Source: JBBQLG01 sp964251665 | Lineage (GTDB): Bacteria; Bacteroidota; Bacteroidia; Cytophagales; Spirosomataceae | Assembly (NCBI GenBank): GCA_964251665.1 | Contig: CAXUKO010000003.1 | Coordinates: forward strand, 248,001 to 312,000 | Length of the DNA stretch: 64,000 bases | Direction of reading: 5' to 3' | Shown: one piece after another, positions 25,498-34,903 of the stretch | Layout: every line of letters starts with the position of its first letter | Numbering within the stretch: the first letter of the stretch is position 1 | Position numbers and translations under genes: made by a program | Notes under the pieces: generated by a model | Seen by the model: the letters and a program-made list of their open reading frames with translations, nothing else | Databases searched by the model: none | Told to the model about the DNA's origin: nothing

Positions 25498-26661
25498 ATG
25501 ACTGACCGGTACGCGCAACGGGGCGTTTCGTCCCAGAAAGAAGACGTTCACAACGCCATCGCCCACCTCGACAAGGGCCTTTTCCCCAAAGCTTTCTGTA
25601 AAATAGTGCCTGATACCCTGGCCGGTGATTCAGAGTTCTGTACCATCATGCACGCTGACGGGGCCGGTACCAAGTCGTCGCTGGCGTATTTGTACTGGCG
25701 CGAAACCGGTGATCTGTCAGTCTGGCGGGGCATTGCGCAGGACGCCGTCGTGATGAATACCGACGACCTGATTTGTGTTGGTGCAACCGGCCCGATGCTA
25801 CTTTCATCGACGATTGGGCGAAACAAGAACCTGATTCCGGGTGAAGTTATCGCTGAGATTATCAACGGAACCGAAGAGGTGCTGGCGATGCTGCGCGAGC
25901 ATGGCATTGAAATTTACAGCACCGGGGGTGAAACGGCTGACGTCGGCGATCTGGTACGCACTGTAATTGTAGATAGCACAGTGATTGCCCGCATGCGTCG
26001 CGATGAGGTCATCAGCAACGACCGGATTCAGGCGGGTGATGTGGTGGTTGGACTGGCTTCCTTCGGGCAGGCAACGTACGAAACTACCTACAACGGCGGC
26101 ATGGGCAGCAACGGCCTTACCTCGGCCCGACATGATGTGCTGGGGCATTATTTAGCCCCTAAATACCCCGAAAGCTTCGATCCTGCCGTCAACCGGGACC
26201 TGATCTACAGCGGCTCCCGGAACCTGACCGACACGGTCGAAGATACCGGTTTAACCATTGGACAACTGATTTTGTCGCCAACGCGAACGTACGCGCCGGT
26301 AGCGAAAGTATTGCTGGACGAACTCCGCCCGCAAATTCACGGCATGGTGCATTGTTCGGGTGGGGCACAAACGAAAGTGCTGCATTTTATCGATAACCTG
26401 CACGTCATTAAGGATAATCTGTTTCCAATTCCACCCCTGTTCCGGCTCATTCAGGCTGAAAGCGGTACCGACTGGCGCGAAATGTACCAGGTCTTCAATA
26501 TGGGGCACCGGCTGGAAATCTACCTGCCAGAAGCCCACGCCCAACAGGTGATCGACATTGCGACCCGGTTCAATATCGACGCACAAATCGTGGGACGCGT
26601 CGAATCGTTCAGCGGTAAGCGGGTAACGGTAAGCAGTGAAGCAGGCGAGTTTGTGTACTAA
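25498..26661 (+). CDS. purM: phosphoribosylformylglycinamidine cyclo-ligase (AIR synthetase)
   Basis: A 387-residue PurM-type enzyme, which closes the imidazole ring from FGAM with ATP to form AIR. The signature ADGAGTKSSLA is at about 54-64. The glycine-rich phosphate loop and metal site follow in MNTDDLICVGATGPML and YSTGGETADVGDLVRTV. The C-terminal half has VHCSGGAQTKVLHF. It is some 40 residues longer than the E. coli enzyme, as I recall for Bacteroidota members. A TAnnTTTG box precedes it. purE, acting two steps later, is 3 kb away on the same strand. Confidence 0.9.
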   Translation: MTDRYAQRGVSSQKEDVHNAIAHLDKGLFPKAFCKIVPDTLAGDSEFCTIMHADGAGTKSSLAYLYWRETGDLSVWRGIAQDAVVMNTDDLICVGATGPMLLSSTIGRNKNLIPGEVIAEIINGTEEVLAMLREHGIEIYSTGGETADVGDLVRTVIVDSTVIARMRRDEVISNDRIQAGDVVVGLASFGQATYETTYNGGMGSNGLTSARHDVLGHYLAPKYPESFDPAVNRDLIYSGSRNLTDTVEDTGLTIGQLILSPTRTYAPVAKVLLDELRPQIHGMVHCSGGAQTKVLHFIDNLHVIKDNLFPIPPLFRLIQAESGTDWREMYQVFNMGHRLEIYLPEAHAQQVIDIATRFNIDAQIVGRVESFSGKRVTVSSEAGEFVY

Positions 26662-26721
26662 GCCGTATGGTTGTTTCGGGTTGATTCAATACCTTGCCGG
26701 TCTGTTGACTATCCCACCGCT

Positions 26722-27822
26722 ATGCCTTTGTTACGTTACTTTTTGCTGCTTGGTCTGTTCTTGCTGAGTCAATTGGGACGAACCCAGACACCATTTACCG
26801 CCACGTGGAATTTTGAGGGGAATGCAAACGGATCGTCATCAAGCGGATTAGTAACTGCCTCAGCGGCCACGCCTACGGGCGTAAACTACCTGACCGTTAA
26901 CCCCTACACCACTGGTTATGCCGGGTTAGGTGTTAATGTCCAGAACTGGTCAACGGCGGTTTGTAACAACAGTGAGTATGTTGAGATTACCGTTCAGCCT
27001 GTTACTGGTGCCGTTATCACACTAACATCATTGTCATTTGCATTTGCCCGATCGGCGTCAGGGCCACAGCAACTTTCTGTTCGCTCCAGCGCCGACGGAT
27101 TCAGCACCGATCTGTTTACTTCAGGAGTGAATCAGACCTATCAAGTAGGTACTATCTCGCTCAGTGCTACTGGTTTTATTAATCAGGCGAGTCCCGTTAC
27201 ATTTCGGATTTATGCCTGCAACCCTACTGCCGGGGGAGGAACCCTGCGCCTGGATGAAATCAAGGTCAATGCGTCTGTACTACCCGTCGAATTACTCTAC
27301 TTCAGGGCGCAGTTCATCAACGACCGCGTCGAACTCGCGTGGGCTACCGTTTGGGAGCGCAATGCCGAGCGGTTTGTCATCGAGCGCAGCCGCGACCTGC
27401 TGGAATTTGGTGCACTCGGCAGCGTGTCGGCCAGTGGTACCACCGACCAAACCCAGCAGTACACCTTCACTGACCCGTTCCCTGATGGCGGTACAGCGTA
27501 TTACCGATTAAAGCAGCTTGATTATGACGGTGGCGCAACGTACAGCAAACCAGTTGCTGTAATTATTGACGATCACGCACCATCGCTGGTCATTTTGGGT
27601 AACCCCAGCGATGCCTCCGTCATTCGGGTGGCGGGCCGTAACCTGGCAGCTGGAGCGTTCAGCCTGATCACGTCGGCTGGCGTGATCATTCCCCTTGAGG
27701 TGCAATCAATGACCGATGGCTCTCTACAACTTCTTTCCAGCCAGAAGCCGCCAGTGGGTCTGTACTGGCTGATAACCGACCAACCAATCGGGCGATTGGT
27801 ACATCGTATTTTCCTGCGCTGA
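26722..27822 (+). CDS. secreted protein with type IX-like C-terminal region
   Basis: About 366 residues from the ATG at 26722, which opens a signal peptide (MPLLRYFLLLGLFLLSQLGRTQT). The N-terminal 200 residues are Ser/Thr/Gly-rich beta sequence (WNFEGNANGSSSSGLVTAS). A typical Bacteroidota surface-protein module then follows: LPVELLYFRAQ, RVELAWATVWERNAERFVIE, and DPFPDGGTAYYRLKQLDYDG. The end (GLYWLITDQPIG, then HRIFLR) resembles a type A sorting domain used by the type IX secretion system, but it is divergent. Cell-surface or secreted location is inferred. No catalytic domain was recognised. Confidence 0.7.
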   Translation: MPLLRYFLLLGLFLLSQLGRTQTPFTATWNFEGNANGSSSSGLVTASAATPTGVNYLTVNPYTTGYAGLGVNVQNWSTAVCNNSEYVEITVQPVTGAVITLTSLSFAFARSASGPQQLSVRSSADGFSTDLFTSGVNQTYQVGTISLSATGFINQASPVTFRIYACNPTAGGGTLRLDEIKVNASVLPVELLYFRAQFINDRVELAWATVWERNAERFVIERSRDLLEFGALGSVSASGTTDQTQQYTFTDPFPDGGTAYYRLKQLDYDGGATYSKPVAVIIDDHAPSLVILGNPSDASVIRVAGRNLAAGAFSLITSAGVIIPLEVQSMTDGSLQLLSSQKPPVGLYWLITDQPIGRLVHRIFLR

Positions 27823-27883
27823 CTGGTTAGCAGGGTTTCTAAAAGTGCTTAAGCAGTAAAAAGCCTATCTTGGTATAATGACG

Positions 27884-27918
27884 ACGTCCGCACCGGTCAA
27901 CCGGTGCGGACGTTTTTG
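27884..27918 (+). terminator. intrinsic terminator
   Basis: A GC-rich stem (ACGTCCGCACCGG paired with CCGGTGCGGACGT, with a GGTCAACC apex) is followed by TTTTT. It lies about 60 nt after the secreted-protein gene and 24 nt before the convergent RND pump stop. Confidence 0.85.
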
Positions 27919-27941
27919 TTGTGCATTGATTGCCTTTCACT

Positions 27942-30900
27942 TTAGACTAATTCCGGCTCTTCTACTGCTGCTACCGGCGTGTTACGCTCCAGGCGGGGTG
28001 GTAGCAGTTTATAGACTACCGGCGTTACAATGCGGGAGAGCAGCGTAGAGCTGATTAAGCCGCCGATGAGTACCCACGCGAGTGGTGAGTAGAGAGGATT
28101 CCCTTCAATAGCCAGCGGAATCAGTCCGCCGATGGCCGTCAGTGAGGTGAGTACAATGGGTACAAACCGGACCTCGCCCGCGTGTTCGATGGCTTCCACC
28201 AGGGGCATGCCTTCCTGACGAAGCTGGTTGGTGAAATCGACCAGCAGAATCGAGTTCTTGACCTCAATACCAATCAGCGCAATCAAGCCGATCACGGCGA
28301 CAAAGGAGAATGGATAACCCGTTAGCAGTAGCGCCACGATAGCTCCGATGATGCCCAGCGGAATCACAGACAGCACGATCAACGTACTTTTTAGGGTGCC
28401 AAATTCCAGAATCAGCACCGCCATAAATCCGAAGATGGTGAGTAAAATGATCGTCCCCAGTCCGCCAAATGACTGTTCGCGGCTTTCTAATTCGCCGGCA
28501 GCCTTATAACTAAAATCGGCCGGGAAGCGCAGCGTCTTCATCTTTGCCAATACATCCTGAAAGACGTTATCGACCAGAAAACCGGTTTTGACGAAGCCCG
28601 TAATGGTCACGAATCGGTCTTTGTCGTAATGCCGGATCTGATTGGCCCCGCTCTCGAACGTCAACTCCGCAACCTGGCGAAGGGGTACGGCTGTTCCGCT
28701 CACAGTGTTGACGTAGAGGTTATCCAGCACCCGCTGATCGGTATTTTTTCCTTTAGATAAGGTGACATTAATCGTGTAATCATCATTTTTCTCGTCCTGA
28801 TACGTGCCGATGTTCAGGCCCGCAATGGCCAGCCGGATGGTGCGGTTAATGTCGGCGATGGACAGACCGAGCAGTCCGGCTTTTTCCTTGTTGATCCGGA
28901 TACGCAGGTCGGTTTTCTGATTAGCCAGCGGGTTGTTAATGTAAATCAGGCCCGGTGTCTGCTTGAATACCCGTTCGACGCGGGCGGCCTGCTGTTTGAG
29001 CGTATCCAGATTTTCGCTGAAAAGTCGTACCGCTACCGGAGCCTCCTGATTGGGTCCCTGCTCAAAATCTTTCACTTCGATCTTCGCATTCGGATAATAC
29101 CGGAACCGCTCCCGGAGTTTGTCGATCAACACGCGCTTTTCGGCGGGTTCAACGTCGTTTAGCTGGACAAAGAATTGCGCAAAGTTGGGCGTCTCGTTCT
29201 GCTGGATGATATTGTAATAAATCCGGGGATTCCCCTTGCCAACGTTTGTGGTCAGGTGCTTCACCTCGGGTTCGCGCTTTACGATGCCTTCCACGTAGCG
29301 CGCCACGCGGTTGGTTTCGGACAGGCTACTGCCATTGGGCGTCTCAACGTTGATCAGGAACTGTGGTTTCTCCGAAGCCGGAAACAACCCGAACCCAACG
29401 CTTGGCACCAGCAGGAGTGCCCCGCCAAAAATAGCCCCGGCCACTAAGAGCGTCACCACCGGATAACGCAGGGCACGATGCAGCAACACGCTGTAGGAGC
29501 CGCTGATGAGCCGCTTCAGGGCGCGCAGAAAGATGTTTCCGTCGGGATTGTGGTTTTCCTTCAGCAACCGGCTCGACAGAAATGGTACGATTGTCAGTGA
29601 GACTACCAGCGACGCCAGTACCGTTGTAACGACGCCCATCGGCAGTGACCGGATGAAATCGCCGGAACCTTCTGGGAGAAAGAGTAGGGGTAGAAAGGCC
29701 AGAATTAGCGTAGCGGTGCAGCCAATAACGGCCAGCGTAATTTGCCGCGTGGCCCGGATGGCCGCGTCGCGCCGGGAGTAGCCTTCTCGCATGTACCGTT
29801 CGATGTTTTCGACCACTACAATAGAGTCATCCACCAGAATACCCAGCGCGACAATCAGACCGACAATACTCAACTGGTTGATGCTGAAACCAAACGCGTT
29901 GAGCAGCGACAGACCAATGGACAGCGATAATGGTATGGAGATCATGACCACCACGGCGGCTCGGAAACCCAGCGGTAGTAACGTCAGCGAGACCAGCAGA
30001 ATGGCGATGGCAAAGTCCTTGGCGAAGCGGCTCAGGCGTTTATCCACACTGGCAGCCTGATCGAAGCTCTTGACCAGTTTCACCCGTGCGGGCAGCGTTT
30101 TGGCAAAGTCGTTAATAACCGGATTGATAAGTTTTCCCACCTTTTCGATGTTCTCGCCTTTCTTCTGACTGGCCGTCACCAGCACGCAGCGGTGCCCGTC
30201 CAGTCGGGTGATGTGCGTTTCATCTTCGTAATCGAAGTTGACGTCAGCAATGTCGCGCAGGTAAATAATTTTTTGGCCGTTGGTAGCCACAATGGTGTTG
30301 CGCATCTCGTCCAGCGACTTATAATCGCCACTGGTTTTGACGTTGAATTTGCGCGTACCTGCCTGAATACTGCCGCCCGGAATGGTAGCGTTTTCGGCCT
30401 GCAACGCCCCAATGACCCGGTTGGATGGAATACCCTCCTGCGCCATCTTTTCCAGATTGAGCGACACCCGCACGATACCCGCCGGATAGCCCCAGTCTTC
30501 GACGTTCTTCAGACTTTTGATCTTCTCTAACCGCTCTTTCAGGTCGTCGGCGTAATCGCCCAGTTCCTTATCTGACACCACTTCGGACTCGAGGGCCACC
30601 TGCACGATGTTGACATCGGTGGGCGAAAACTTGTTGATGCTGATCTTGAAAATATCGGGTGGCAGTTCGGTGCGCAGAGCGTTTACTTCGCGGATCACCT
30701 CCTGGTATTTCTCATCGGGATCAGAACTGTAATCATACTCTACGCGCAGCACGGCCAGCCCATCATCGACGTTGGTAATGATGTGCTTGATATTGTCGAG
30801 GGCGTTAAACCGCGTTTCTGCGGGGTCAACAACCAGTTTTTCCATGTCGCGGGCGTCGGTGCCGGGATACACGAAAATAACGGCGAATTGCGGGGCTGAA

Positions 30901-31019
30901 AACTCAGGGTCTTCGCCACGGGGCATGGTCAGCAACGAGTTCACACCCAGCGCGACCACGCCGATAAACAGCACCAGCATGAACTGCCAGTTTTTTACGG
31001 AAAATTCGGAGAGATTCAT
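27942..31019 (-). CDS. RND efflux transporter, inner membrane pump
   Basis: About 1025 residues of the AcrB/CusA-like RND superfamily. An N-terminal helix (WQFMLVLFIGVVALGVNSLL) and two large periplasmic loops surround 12 membrane segments. The proton-relay region GILVDDSIVVVENIERYMREG carries the paired Asp residues in TM4. The later half contains the usual IPLGIIGAIVALLLTGYPFS and GIEVKNSILLVDF segments. I chose the ATG at 31019 (MNLSEFSVKNWQ); an upstream start adds ten non-conserved residues. It is the last gene after the membrane fusion protein. The sequence looks more like a general toxic-compound pump than a metal pump, which is an inference. Confidence 0.92.
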   Translation of the reverse strand: MNLSEFSVKNWQFMLVLFIGVVALGVNSLLTMPRGEDPEFSAPQFAVIFVYPGTDARDMEKLVVDPAETRFNALDNIKHIITNVDDGLAVLRVEYDYSSDPDEKYQEVIREVNALRTELPPDIFKISINKFSPTDVNIVQVALESEVVSDKELGDYADDLKERLEKIKSLKNVEDWGYPAGIVRVSLNLEKMAQEGIPSNRVIGALQAENATIPGGSIQAGTRKFNVKTSGDYKSLDEMRNTIVATNGQKIIYLRDIADVNFDYEDETHITRLDGHRCVLVTASQKKGENIEKVGKLINPVINDFAKTLPARVKLVKSFDQAASVDKRLSRFAKDFAIAILLVSLTLLPLGFRAAVVVMISIPLSLSIGLSLLNAFGFSINQLSIVGLIVALGILVDDSIVVVENIERYMREGYSRRDAAIRATRQITLAVIGCTATLILAFLPLLFLPEGSGDFIRSLPMGVVTTVLASLVVSLTIVPFLSSRLLKENHNPDGNIFLRALKRLISGSYSVLLHRALRYPVVTLLVAGAIFGGALLLVPSVGFGLFPASEKPQFLINVETPNGSSLSETNRVARYVEGIVKREPEVKHLTTNVGKGNPRIYYNIIQQNETPNFAQFFVQLNDVEPAEKRVLIDKLRERFRYYPNAKIEVKDFEQGPNQEAPVAVRLFSENLDTLKQQAARVERVFKQTPGLIYINNPLANQKTDLRIRINKEKAGLLGLSIADINRTIRLAIAGLNIGTYQDEKNDDYTINVTLSKGKNTDQRVLDNLYVNTVSGTAVPLRQVAELTFESGANQIRHYDKDRFVTITGFVKTGFLVDNVFQDVLAKMKTLRFPADFSYKAAGELESREQSFGGLGTIILLTIFGFMAVLILEFGTLKSTLIVLSVIPLGIIGAIVALLLTGYPFSFVAVIGLIALIGIEVKNSILLVDFTNQLRQEGMPLVEAIEHAGEVRFVPIVLTSLTAIGGLIPLAIEGNPLYSPLAWVLIGGLISSTLLSRIVTPVVYKLLPPRLERNTPVAAVEEPELV

Positions 31020-31062
31020 ATCATTTGAAGAGTATGGATCGCAGATCATATTGATCTACGGT

Positions 31063-32169
31063 CTATTTGACCAGTACCGTTGATTCTTCTGTCAGGTATG
31101 CCGACCCAGCCGTAACCACCTGCGCAATGCCGTCGAGACCCCGCGTCAGCAGCACTTTGTCACCGTCCAGAAACCCAATCTGAATCGGCTTTTTCAGCAC
31201 ACGCTTTCGGTCGTTGGCCAGCACATATACGAAGCCCTCTTTGCCGTTACCTTCCACAATTGCTTCGACGGGAACGACGGCATACGCACGGCTCGATGCA
31301 GGTTGCAGCTGTACTTTGGCAAACAGGCCGGGGGCAAACCGGGACGTACCGGGGTTGATCCGAATCTCGACTTCGTAGAGTTTATTGAGCGGGTCGGCGG
31401 CTTGCGCCAGCTTGCTTACTATTCCCGAAAAAGGCTGGGTAGGGTAGGCATCCATCACCACACTGGCCCGGTCGCCGGGGCGGAGCCGTGCCCAGTCTTT
31501 ATCAGCCACGCCTACGCGCACCACCCAGTCGCTCCGGCGGTTGGAGGATATGGTGAACACGCCCGTACCGGCGGAGGCAAACTCCCCTTCATTCATCAGT
31601 TTGCGCGTAACAGTGCCATCCACCGTCGAGCGGATTTGGGCGTAGTTGCGGTTAAACTGAGCGATGGTGAGGTTCTGCTTTGCCAGGCTTTGGCCCGTTG
31701 TAGCGTTCTGAAGTTGCTCCAGCGTACTGGCTGTATCAGCGTACAACGCTTTCACCCGGTTCAGGTCGCGGTCGGCTTTGTCTACGCCAAACTGCGCCTG
31801 ACTCACCTGCGCGTCAATTTCGGTCAGGTTCAGCGTTGCCAGCAGTTGCCCTTTGCGGACGAATTCGCCCTCCCGGACGTATAGTTTATTGATGATGCCC
31901 GGAATCTTGAAAGACAGTTTAGCTTCCTCTGCCGACGACAGCAAGCCGGAGGCCACGATTGGTTCCGACCGCACCATCGTGGTCACAGCCGACAGTTTGA
32001 CTGGTACCGGTGTTTCGTCGGCAGTGGGGGCCTGTTGTACTGGCTTTTCGGTCTGGGTGCTGCAACTCATTGCTGCGAAAGCTGAAAAAATAAGCACTGG
32101 AAAGGCGCGTTGCAGGACGCCGACCATTGGTAGATGGGAAATTTTTGGATGGTTCATAGTAAACTGCAT
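31063..32169 (-). CDS. RND efflux membrane fusion (periplasmic adaptor) lipoprotein
   Basis: A 368-residue HlyD/AcrA-like adaptor. A lipobox (FAAMSC, Cys36) follows a hydrophobic segment, so it is probably anchored to the inner membrane. A barrel-sandwich domain (LSFKIPGIINKLYVREGEFV with a lipoyl-like GQLLATL), a helical hairpin around residues 105-165 and a beta-barrel domain (VRVGVADKDWARLRPGDRA) are present. It bridges the pump at 27942-31019 and the TolC-like channel at 32781-34169. Three possible starts (residues 1, 5 and 15) exist. An oppositely oriented toxin-antitoxin pair separates it from the channel gene. Confidence 0.9.
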   Translation of the reverse strand: MQFTMNHPKISHLPMVGVLQRAFPVLIFSAFAAMSCSTQTEKPVQQAPTADETPVPVKLSAVTTMVRSEPIVASGLLSSAEEAKLSFKIPGIINKLYVREGEFVRKGQLLATLNLTEIDAQVSQAQFGVDKADRDLNRVKALYADTASTLEQLQNATTGQSLAKQNLTIAQFNRNYAQIRSTVDGTVTRKLMNEGEFASAGTGVFTISSNRRSDWVVRVGVADKDWARLRPGDRASVVMDAYPTQPFSGIVSKLAQAADPLNKLYEVEIRINPGTSRFAPGLFAKVQLQPASSRAYAVVPVEAIVEGNGKEGFVYVLANDRKRVLKKPIQIGFLDGDKVLLTRGLDGIAQVVTAGSAYLTEESTVLVK

Positions 32170-32228
32170 CGTTTGGTTAGCAAGTCGATTCTCAGTAAAT
32201 TAGTAGGTAGTATTTCCTGTCATTAAGC

Positions 32229-32447
32229 ATGAATCAGCTCATCACGATACACCCGGAAGTTCAAAGCGGTACACCTGTTTTCGTCAATACGCGGGTGCCG
32301 GTCAGGATTTTGTTTGACTATATTAAAGGCGGACACACGGTCGCTGAGTTTGTCGATGATTTTCCGTCGGTGCCGCTTGATCAGGCGTTGGCCGTGCTGG
32401 AACTGGCTGCTTCTACCGTTACATTATCCCCACTTAGCCATGTTTAA
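32229..32447 (+). CDS. DUF433 antitoxin-like protein
   Basis: A 72-residue protein of the DUF433 type, a small helix-turn-helix domain (HPEVQSGTPVFVNTRVPVRI, then FDYIKGGHTVAEFVDDFPSV). DUF433 proteins are commonly paired with PIN-like DUF5615 proteins as VapB-type antitoxins. The start of the PIN-like gene lies inside this frame, giving an 8-nt overlap (32440-32447), as in many toxin-antitoxin operons. It is on the plus strand inside a minus-strand efflux operon, so it looks like an insertion. Confidence 0.82.
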   Translation: MNQLITIHPEVQSGTPVFVNTRVPVRILFDYIKGGHTVAEFVDDFPSVPLDQALAVLELAASTVTLSPLSHV

Positions 32448-32769
32448 GCTTCTTCTGGACGAGAACCTGCCTAAAAAGCTCAAGTATCGTTTTGGAGATG
32501 GATTTGAGATTACCACTGTGCCCGAGGAAGGCTGGAGTTCGCTCAAAAACGGAGATTTGTTAGCTGCTATGCATCAGCGAGGGATTGAACTTTTAGTGAC
32601 AGCTGATAAAAATCTCAGTTACCAGCAAAACTATCGTCAGTGGAATGTAAAGCTGATCGTTTTGAACGTAGCTGATAACCAGTATGAAACGGTTCTTCCT
32701 TTTGTCTCAAGAATCAAAGAGTTGTTCATAATGGCATCTATCACAGATTACAACTGGGTAGATTTGTAG
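32440..32769 (+). CDS. DUF5615 PIN-like toxin
   Basis: A 109-residue protein from the ATG at 32440. The N-terminal strand with acidic residues (FKLLLDENLPKKL), the central GDLLAAMHQRGIELLVTADKNL and the following strand (VKLIVLNVADN) match DUF5615, a reduced PIN-like nuclease fold. Asp8, Glu9 and the Asp in TADKN are the expected metal-binding acids. Such proteins are thought to be RNA-cleaving toxins held by the DUF433 partner, but activity is rarely tested. The longer open frame upstream is out of phase with the antitoxin and is not conserved-looking, so it is not used. Confidence 0.82.
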   Translation: MFKLLLDENLPKKLKYRFGDGFEITTVPEEGWSSLKNGDLLAAMHQRGIELLVTADKNLSYQQNYRQWNVKLIVLNVADNQYETVLPFVSRIKELFIMASITDYNWVDL

Positions 32770-32780
32770 TTACCTCGTTC

Positions 32781-34169
32781 TCATTGTCCGGCAGTAGCCC
32801 GATCCAGGGCAGCGCGTTTGACCAATACATCCATCCGGGCCAGCGACTGCTGAATCTGCGCCGTAAGCCGGTCGTTCTCGGTGCGTAAATACTCGATGAG
32901 CAGGGCTTGTCCGTTGCGGTATTTGCTGTCGATGAGCCGGAACGTCTGCTCCGCGTTGGCGAGTCCGCTTTGCGTGGCCGCGAGGCTCTCTGTGGCGGCA
33001 TCGAGGTCGTAATAGGCCTGTACTACCTGAAGCTGCACCTGTTTCTGCACTTCGGTCAGGCGGGTTTGCAGGATATCTGTCTGCACACGAGCCTGCTGAA
33101 TCTTCGAGCGTTTCTCGTGGCCCTTGAACAGATCCCACGAAAGGCCGAACTGCGCCAGCGCGTAAGCCTGCCCTTTGAATGCGTAGCCATAGCCCTGAAA
33201 TCCGGCATTGCCGCCTACGTATACGTTTGGGATACGAGCGTTCGCTTCGTTCAGCTTTACCCCCAATTGCGCGGCCTTAATCGAACTGCCTAATTGCGTA
33301 ATTTCCTGCCGGTTGCGTAGCGCCGTCTCTTCCAGATTGCCTAAGCTATCCGCCTTGATTAATTCCGATTTGGTGAGCAGCGAATCCACCTCGATGTTGC
33401 TGAGCAGGTCGCGGTTAAGCAGAAAGTTGAAATACGCCCGCGCCGATTCCCGGTTCTTCCCGGCTACGGCCAATTGCTGATCGACCTTACTGATTTCATA
33501 GCGGGCCTGCGTTACAATGTCCTTTGTCGCCACATTATTCGCCACTAATTTTTCATTCAGCCGCGCCAGTTGGGCCAGTACCTGCCGGGAGTTCTCAAAA
33601 ATTCGTAGCGCGTCCAGCGTTTGCAGGTACTGATAATAAGCCGTGGCAATGGTGTAACGTAGCTCATTCGCAACAACGCGTCGCCGGGCTTCCTGCGCCG
33701 AGATGAGTTCTTTCTGAATCAGGTAGTTGTATTGCAGATCGGTATTGAAAATGGCGTATTGAACATTGATTTTGGTGTCCTGAAAGTTGTTGGGTGCCAG
33801 CAACTGATTCACGTTGGCGATGTTGGTCGGAAACTTGTCTGAGCCGGTTAGCTGATTAAGCGTTTTGTAAGCCGGATTCAGCAGGTCGCCCACCGGAAAC
33901 TGAATACTTCGTCCTCCGGTTGCCAGCGAATAGGTAGGGTTAAACGTTACCCGTGGGTAAAACAGCGCACGGGCCTGCACCAGTGACTCGCTGATGCGAC
34001 TGATTTCGAGCGATTCCTGCTTCAGTGCTAGGTTGTTCTGTAACCCTTCCTGCACGTAGGCCTCCAGCACGGAAGCTGGTTTGGGCTGCGCCGGACTCAT
34101 TCGGGCAACCAGCATGAGCGGTAGCCAGATTAGCCACCAATGGGGTTTGATAATCAGGTAAGTGACCAT
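32781..34169 (-). CDS. TolC-family outer membrane efflux channel
   Basis: A 462-residue outer-membrane factor with a signal peptide (WWLIWLPLMLVARMSPAQ) and the two-fold repeated helical hairpin of the OEP family. The conserved N-terminal LEAYVQEGLQNNLALKQESL opens repeat 1, and a repeat-2 segment contains NRQEITQLGSSIKAAQLGVKL. It forms the exit duct of the tripartite pump with the adaptor and RND genes downstream. A motif shared with the tetR promoter lies 8 nt before its ATG, suggesting direct repression. Its stop is 12 nt from the convergent toxin stop. Confidence 0.9.
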   Translation of the reverse strand: MVTYLIIKPHWWLIWLPLMLVARMSPAQPKPASVLEAYVQEGLQNNLALKQESLEISRISESLVQARALFYPRVTFNPTYSLATGGRSIQFPVGDLLNPAYKTLNQLTGSDKFPTNIANVNQLLAPNNFQDTKINVQYAIFNTDLQYNYLIQKELISAQEARRRVVANELRYTIATAYYQYLQTLDALRIFENSRQVLAQLARLNEKLVANNVATKDIVTQARYEISKVDQQLAVAGKNRESARAYFNFLLNRDLLSNIEVDSLLTKSELIKADSLGNLEETALRNRQEITQLGSSIKAAQLGVKLNEANARIPNVYVGGNAGFQGYGYAFKGQAYALAQFGLSWDLFKGHEKRSKIQQARVQTDILQTRLTEVQKQVQLQVVQAYYDLDAATESLAATQSGLANAEQTFRLIDSKYRNGQALLIEYLRTENDRLTAQIQQSLARMDVLVKRAALDRATAGQ

Positions 34170-34176
34170 ACGTTAG

Positions 34177-34197
34177 TTAATTAACAGTGTTTAGCGT
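34177..34197. promoter_or_regulatory. candidate TetR operator before tolC
   Basis: The core AACAGTGTT (34183-34191) is identical, on the opposite strand, to the core of the motif at 34910-34918 next to the tetR start. Outer bases TTA on one side and AG on the other also match. It lies 8-28 nt upstream of the tolC-like ATG, where binding would block transcription or initiation. Confidence 0.55.
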
Positions 34198-34266
34198 AGA
34201 GGCAAATTTTTTTATTGTAGTTTATGCGCCGGGCGGTTGTTGCCATTAAACCCGGCGCATACTGTC

Positions 34267-34878
34267 TTACAAACCCCGTCTCAATGTCTCGCAGAACAGG
34301 TTAAAAGCGTCGTCCATGATAGGTTCACGGTCACATTCAGCAAACATGCCCAGCCGTTTCCGCAGAAATAGGGCCGTGTAACCATGAATCCCGCTCCAGA
34401 TCATCATAGATACTACCCGGACGTCACGCTGCTCGAAAACACCGGCGTCCATGCATTCCTGTACCACCTGCGTCAACAGATTAAATGCCTGATCACCCTC
34501 TACCCAATCTTCCTGGTCGAGTTTATCCATCGGGGCCGTCATGATGAACATCAGGTCAAACAATTCTGGGTTCTCGACGGCAAACCGGATGTAGGAACGT
34601 CCCATTTCCACTAACTTCTCGTACGGGTCGGTAAGCGTCAGCAGGGGTTGAAACTCCTGCACCATCTTGGCAAAGCCGTGCTGATGCAGCGCAAACAGTA
34701 GTTCGTTTTTATCTTTGTAATACAGGTAAATCGTCGCCGGACTGTACTCAATGGCGTCGGCGATGTTGCGAATACTAACTTTCTCGTATCCATTCGCCAG
34801 AAACAAGGTCTGAGCCGCTTCTAGGATTAACTTCCTCATTTCACCCCGTTCCCGTTCTTTGCGCTCCGTAATACCCAT
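34267..34878 (-). CDS. TetR/AcrR family repressor of the efflux operon
   Basis: A 203-residue repressor from the ATG at 34878. The helix-turn-helix spans about residues 15-62 (LILEAAQTLFLANGYEKVSI, then AIEYSPATIYLYYKDKNELL). The C-terminal ligand and dimer domain is all helical and includes the WSGIHGYTALF segment typical of the WHG subfamily. A GTG at 34914 would add 12 residues but would place the start inside a 21-bp dyad that looks like the operator, so it is rejected. Position directly before the tolC-adaptor-pump genes implies local, self-regulated control. Confidence 0.9.
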   Translation of the reverse strand: MGITERKERERGEMRKLILEAAQTLFLANGYEKVSIRNIADAIEYSPATIYLYYKDKNELLFALHQHGFAKMVQEFQPLLTLTDPYEKLVEMGRSYIRFAVENPELFDLMFIMTAPMDKLDQEDWVEGDQAFNLLTQVVQECMDAGVFEQRDVRVVSMMIWSGIHGYTALFLRKRLGMFAECDREPIMDDAFNLFCETLRRGL

Positions 34879-34903
34879 AACTGTCTTGGTTTTCGCTACA
34901 AAC

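Noticed and set aside
32314..32439. N-terminal extension of the PIN-like toxin
   Set aside because: It reads through the antitoxin gene in another frame with a Trp/Arg/Leu-rich sequence. The ATG at 32440 gives the normal family start.
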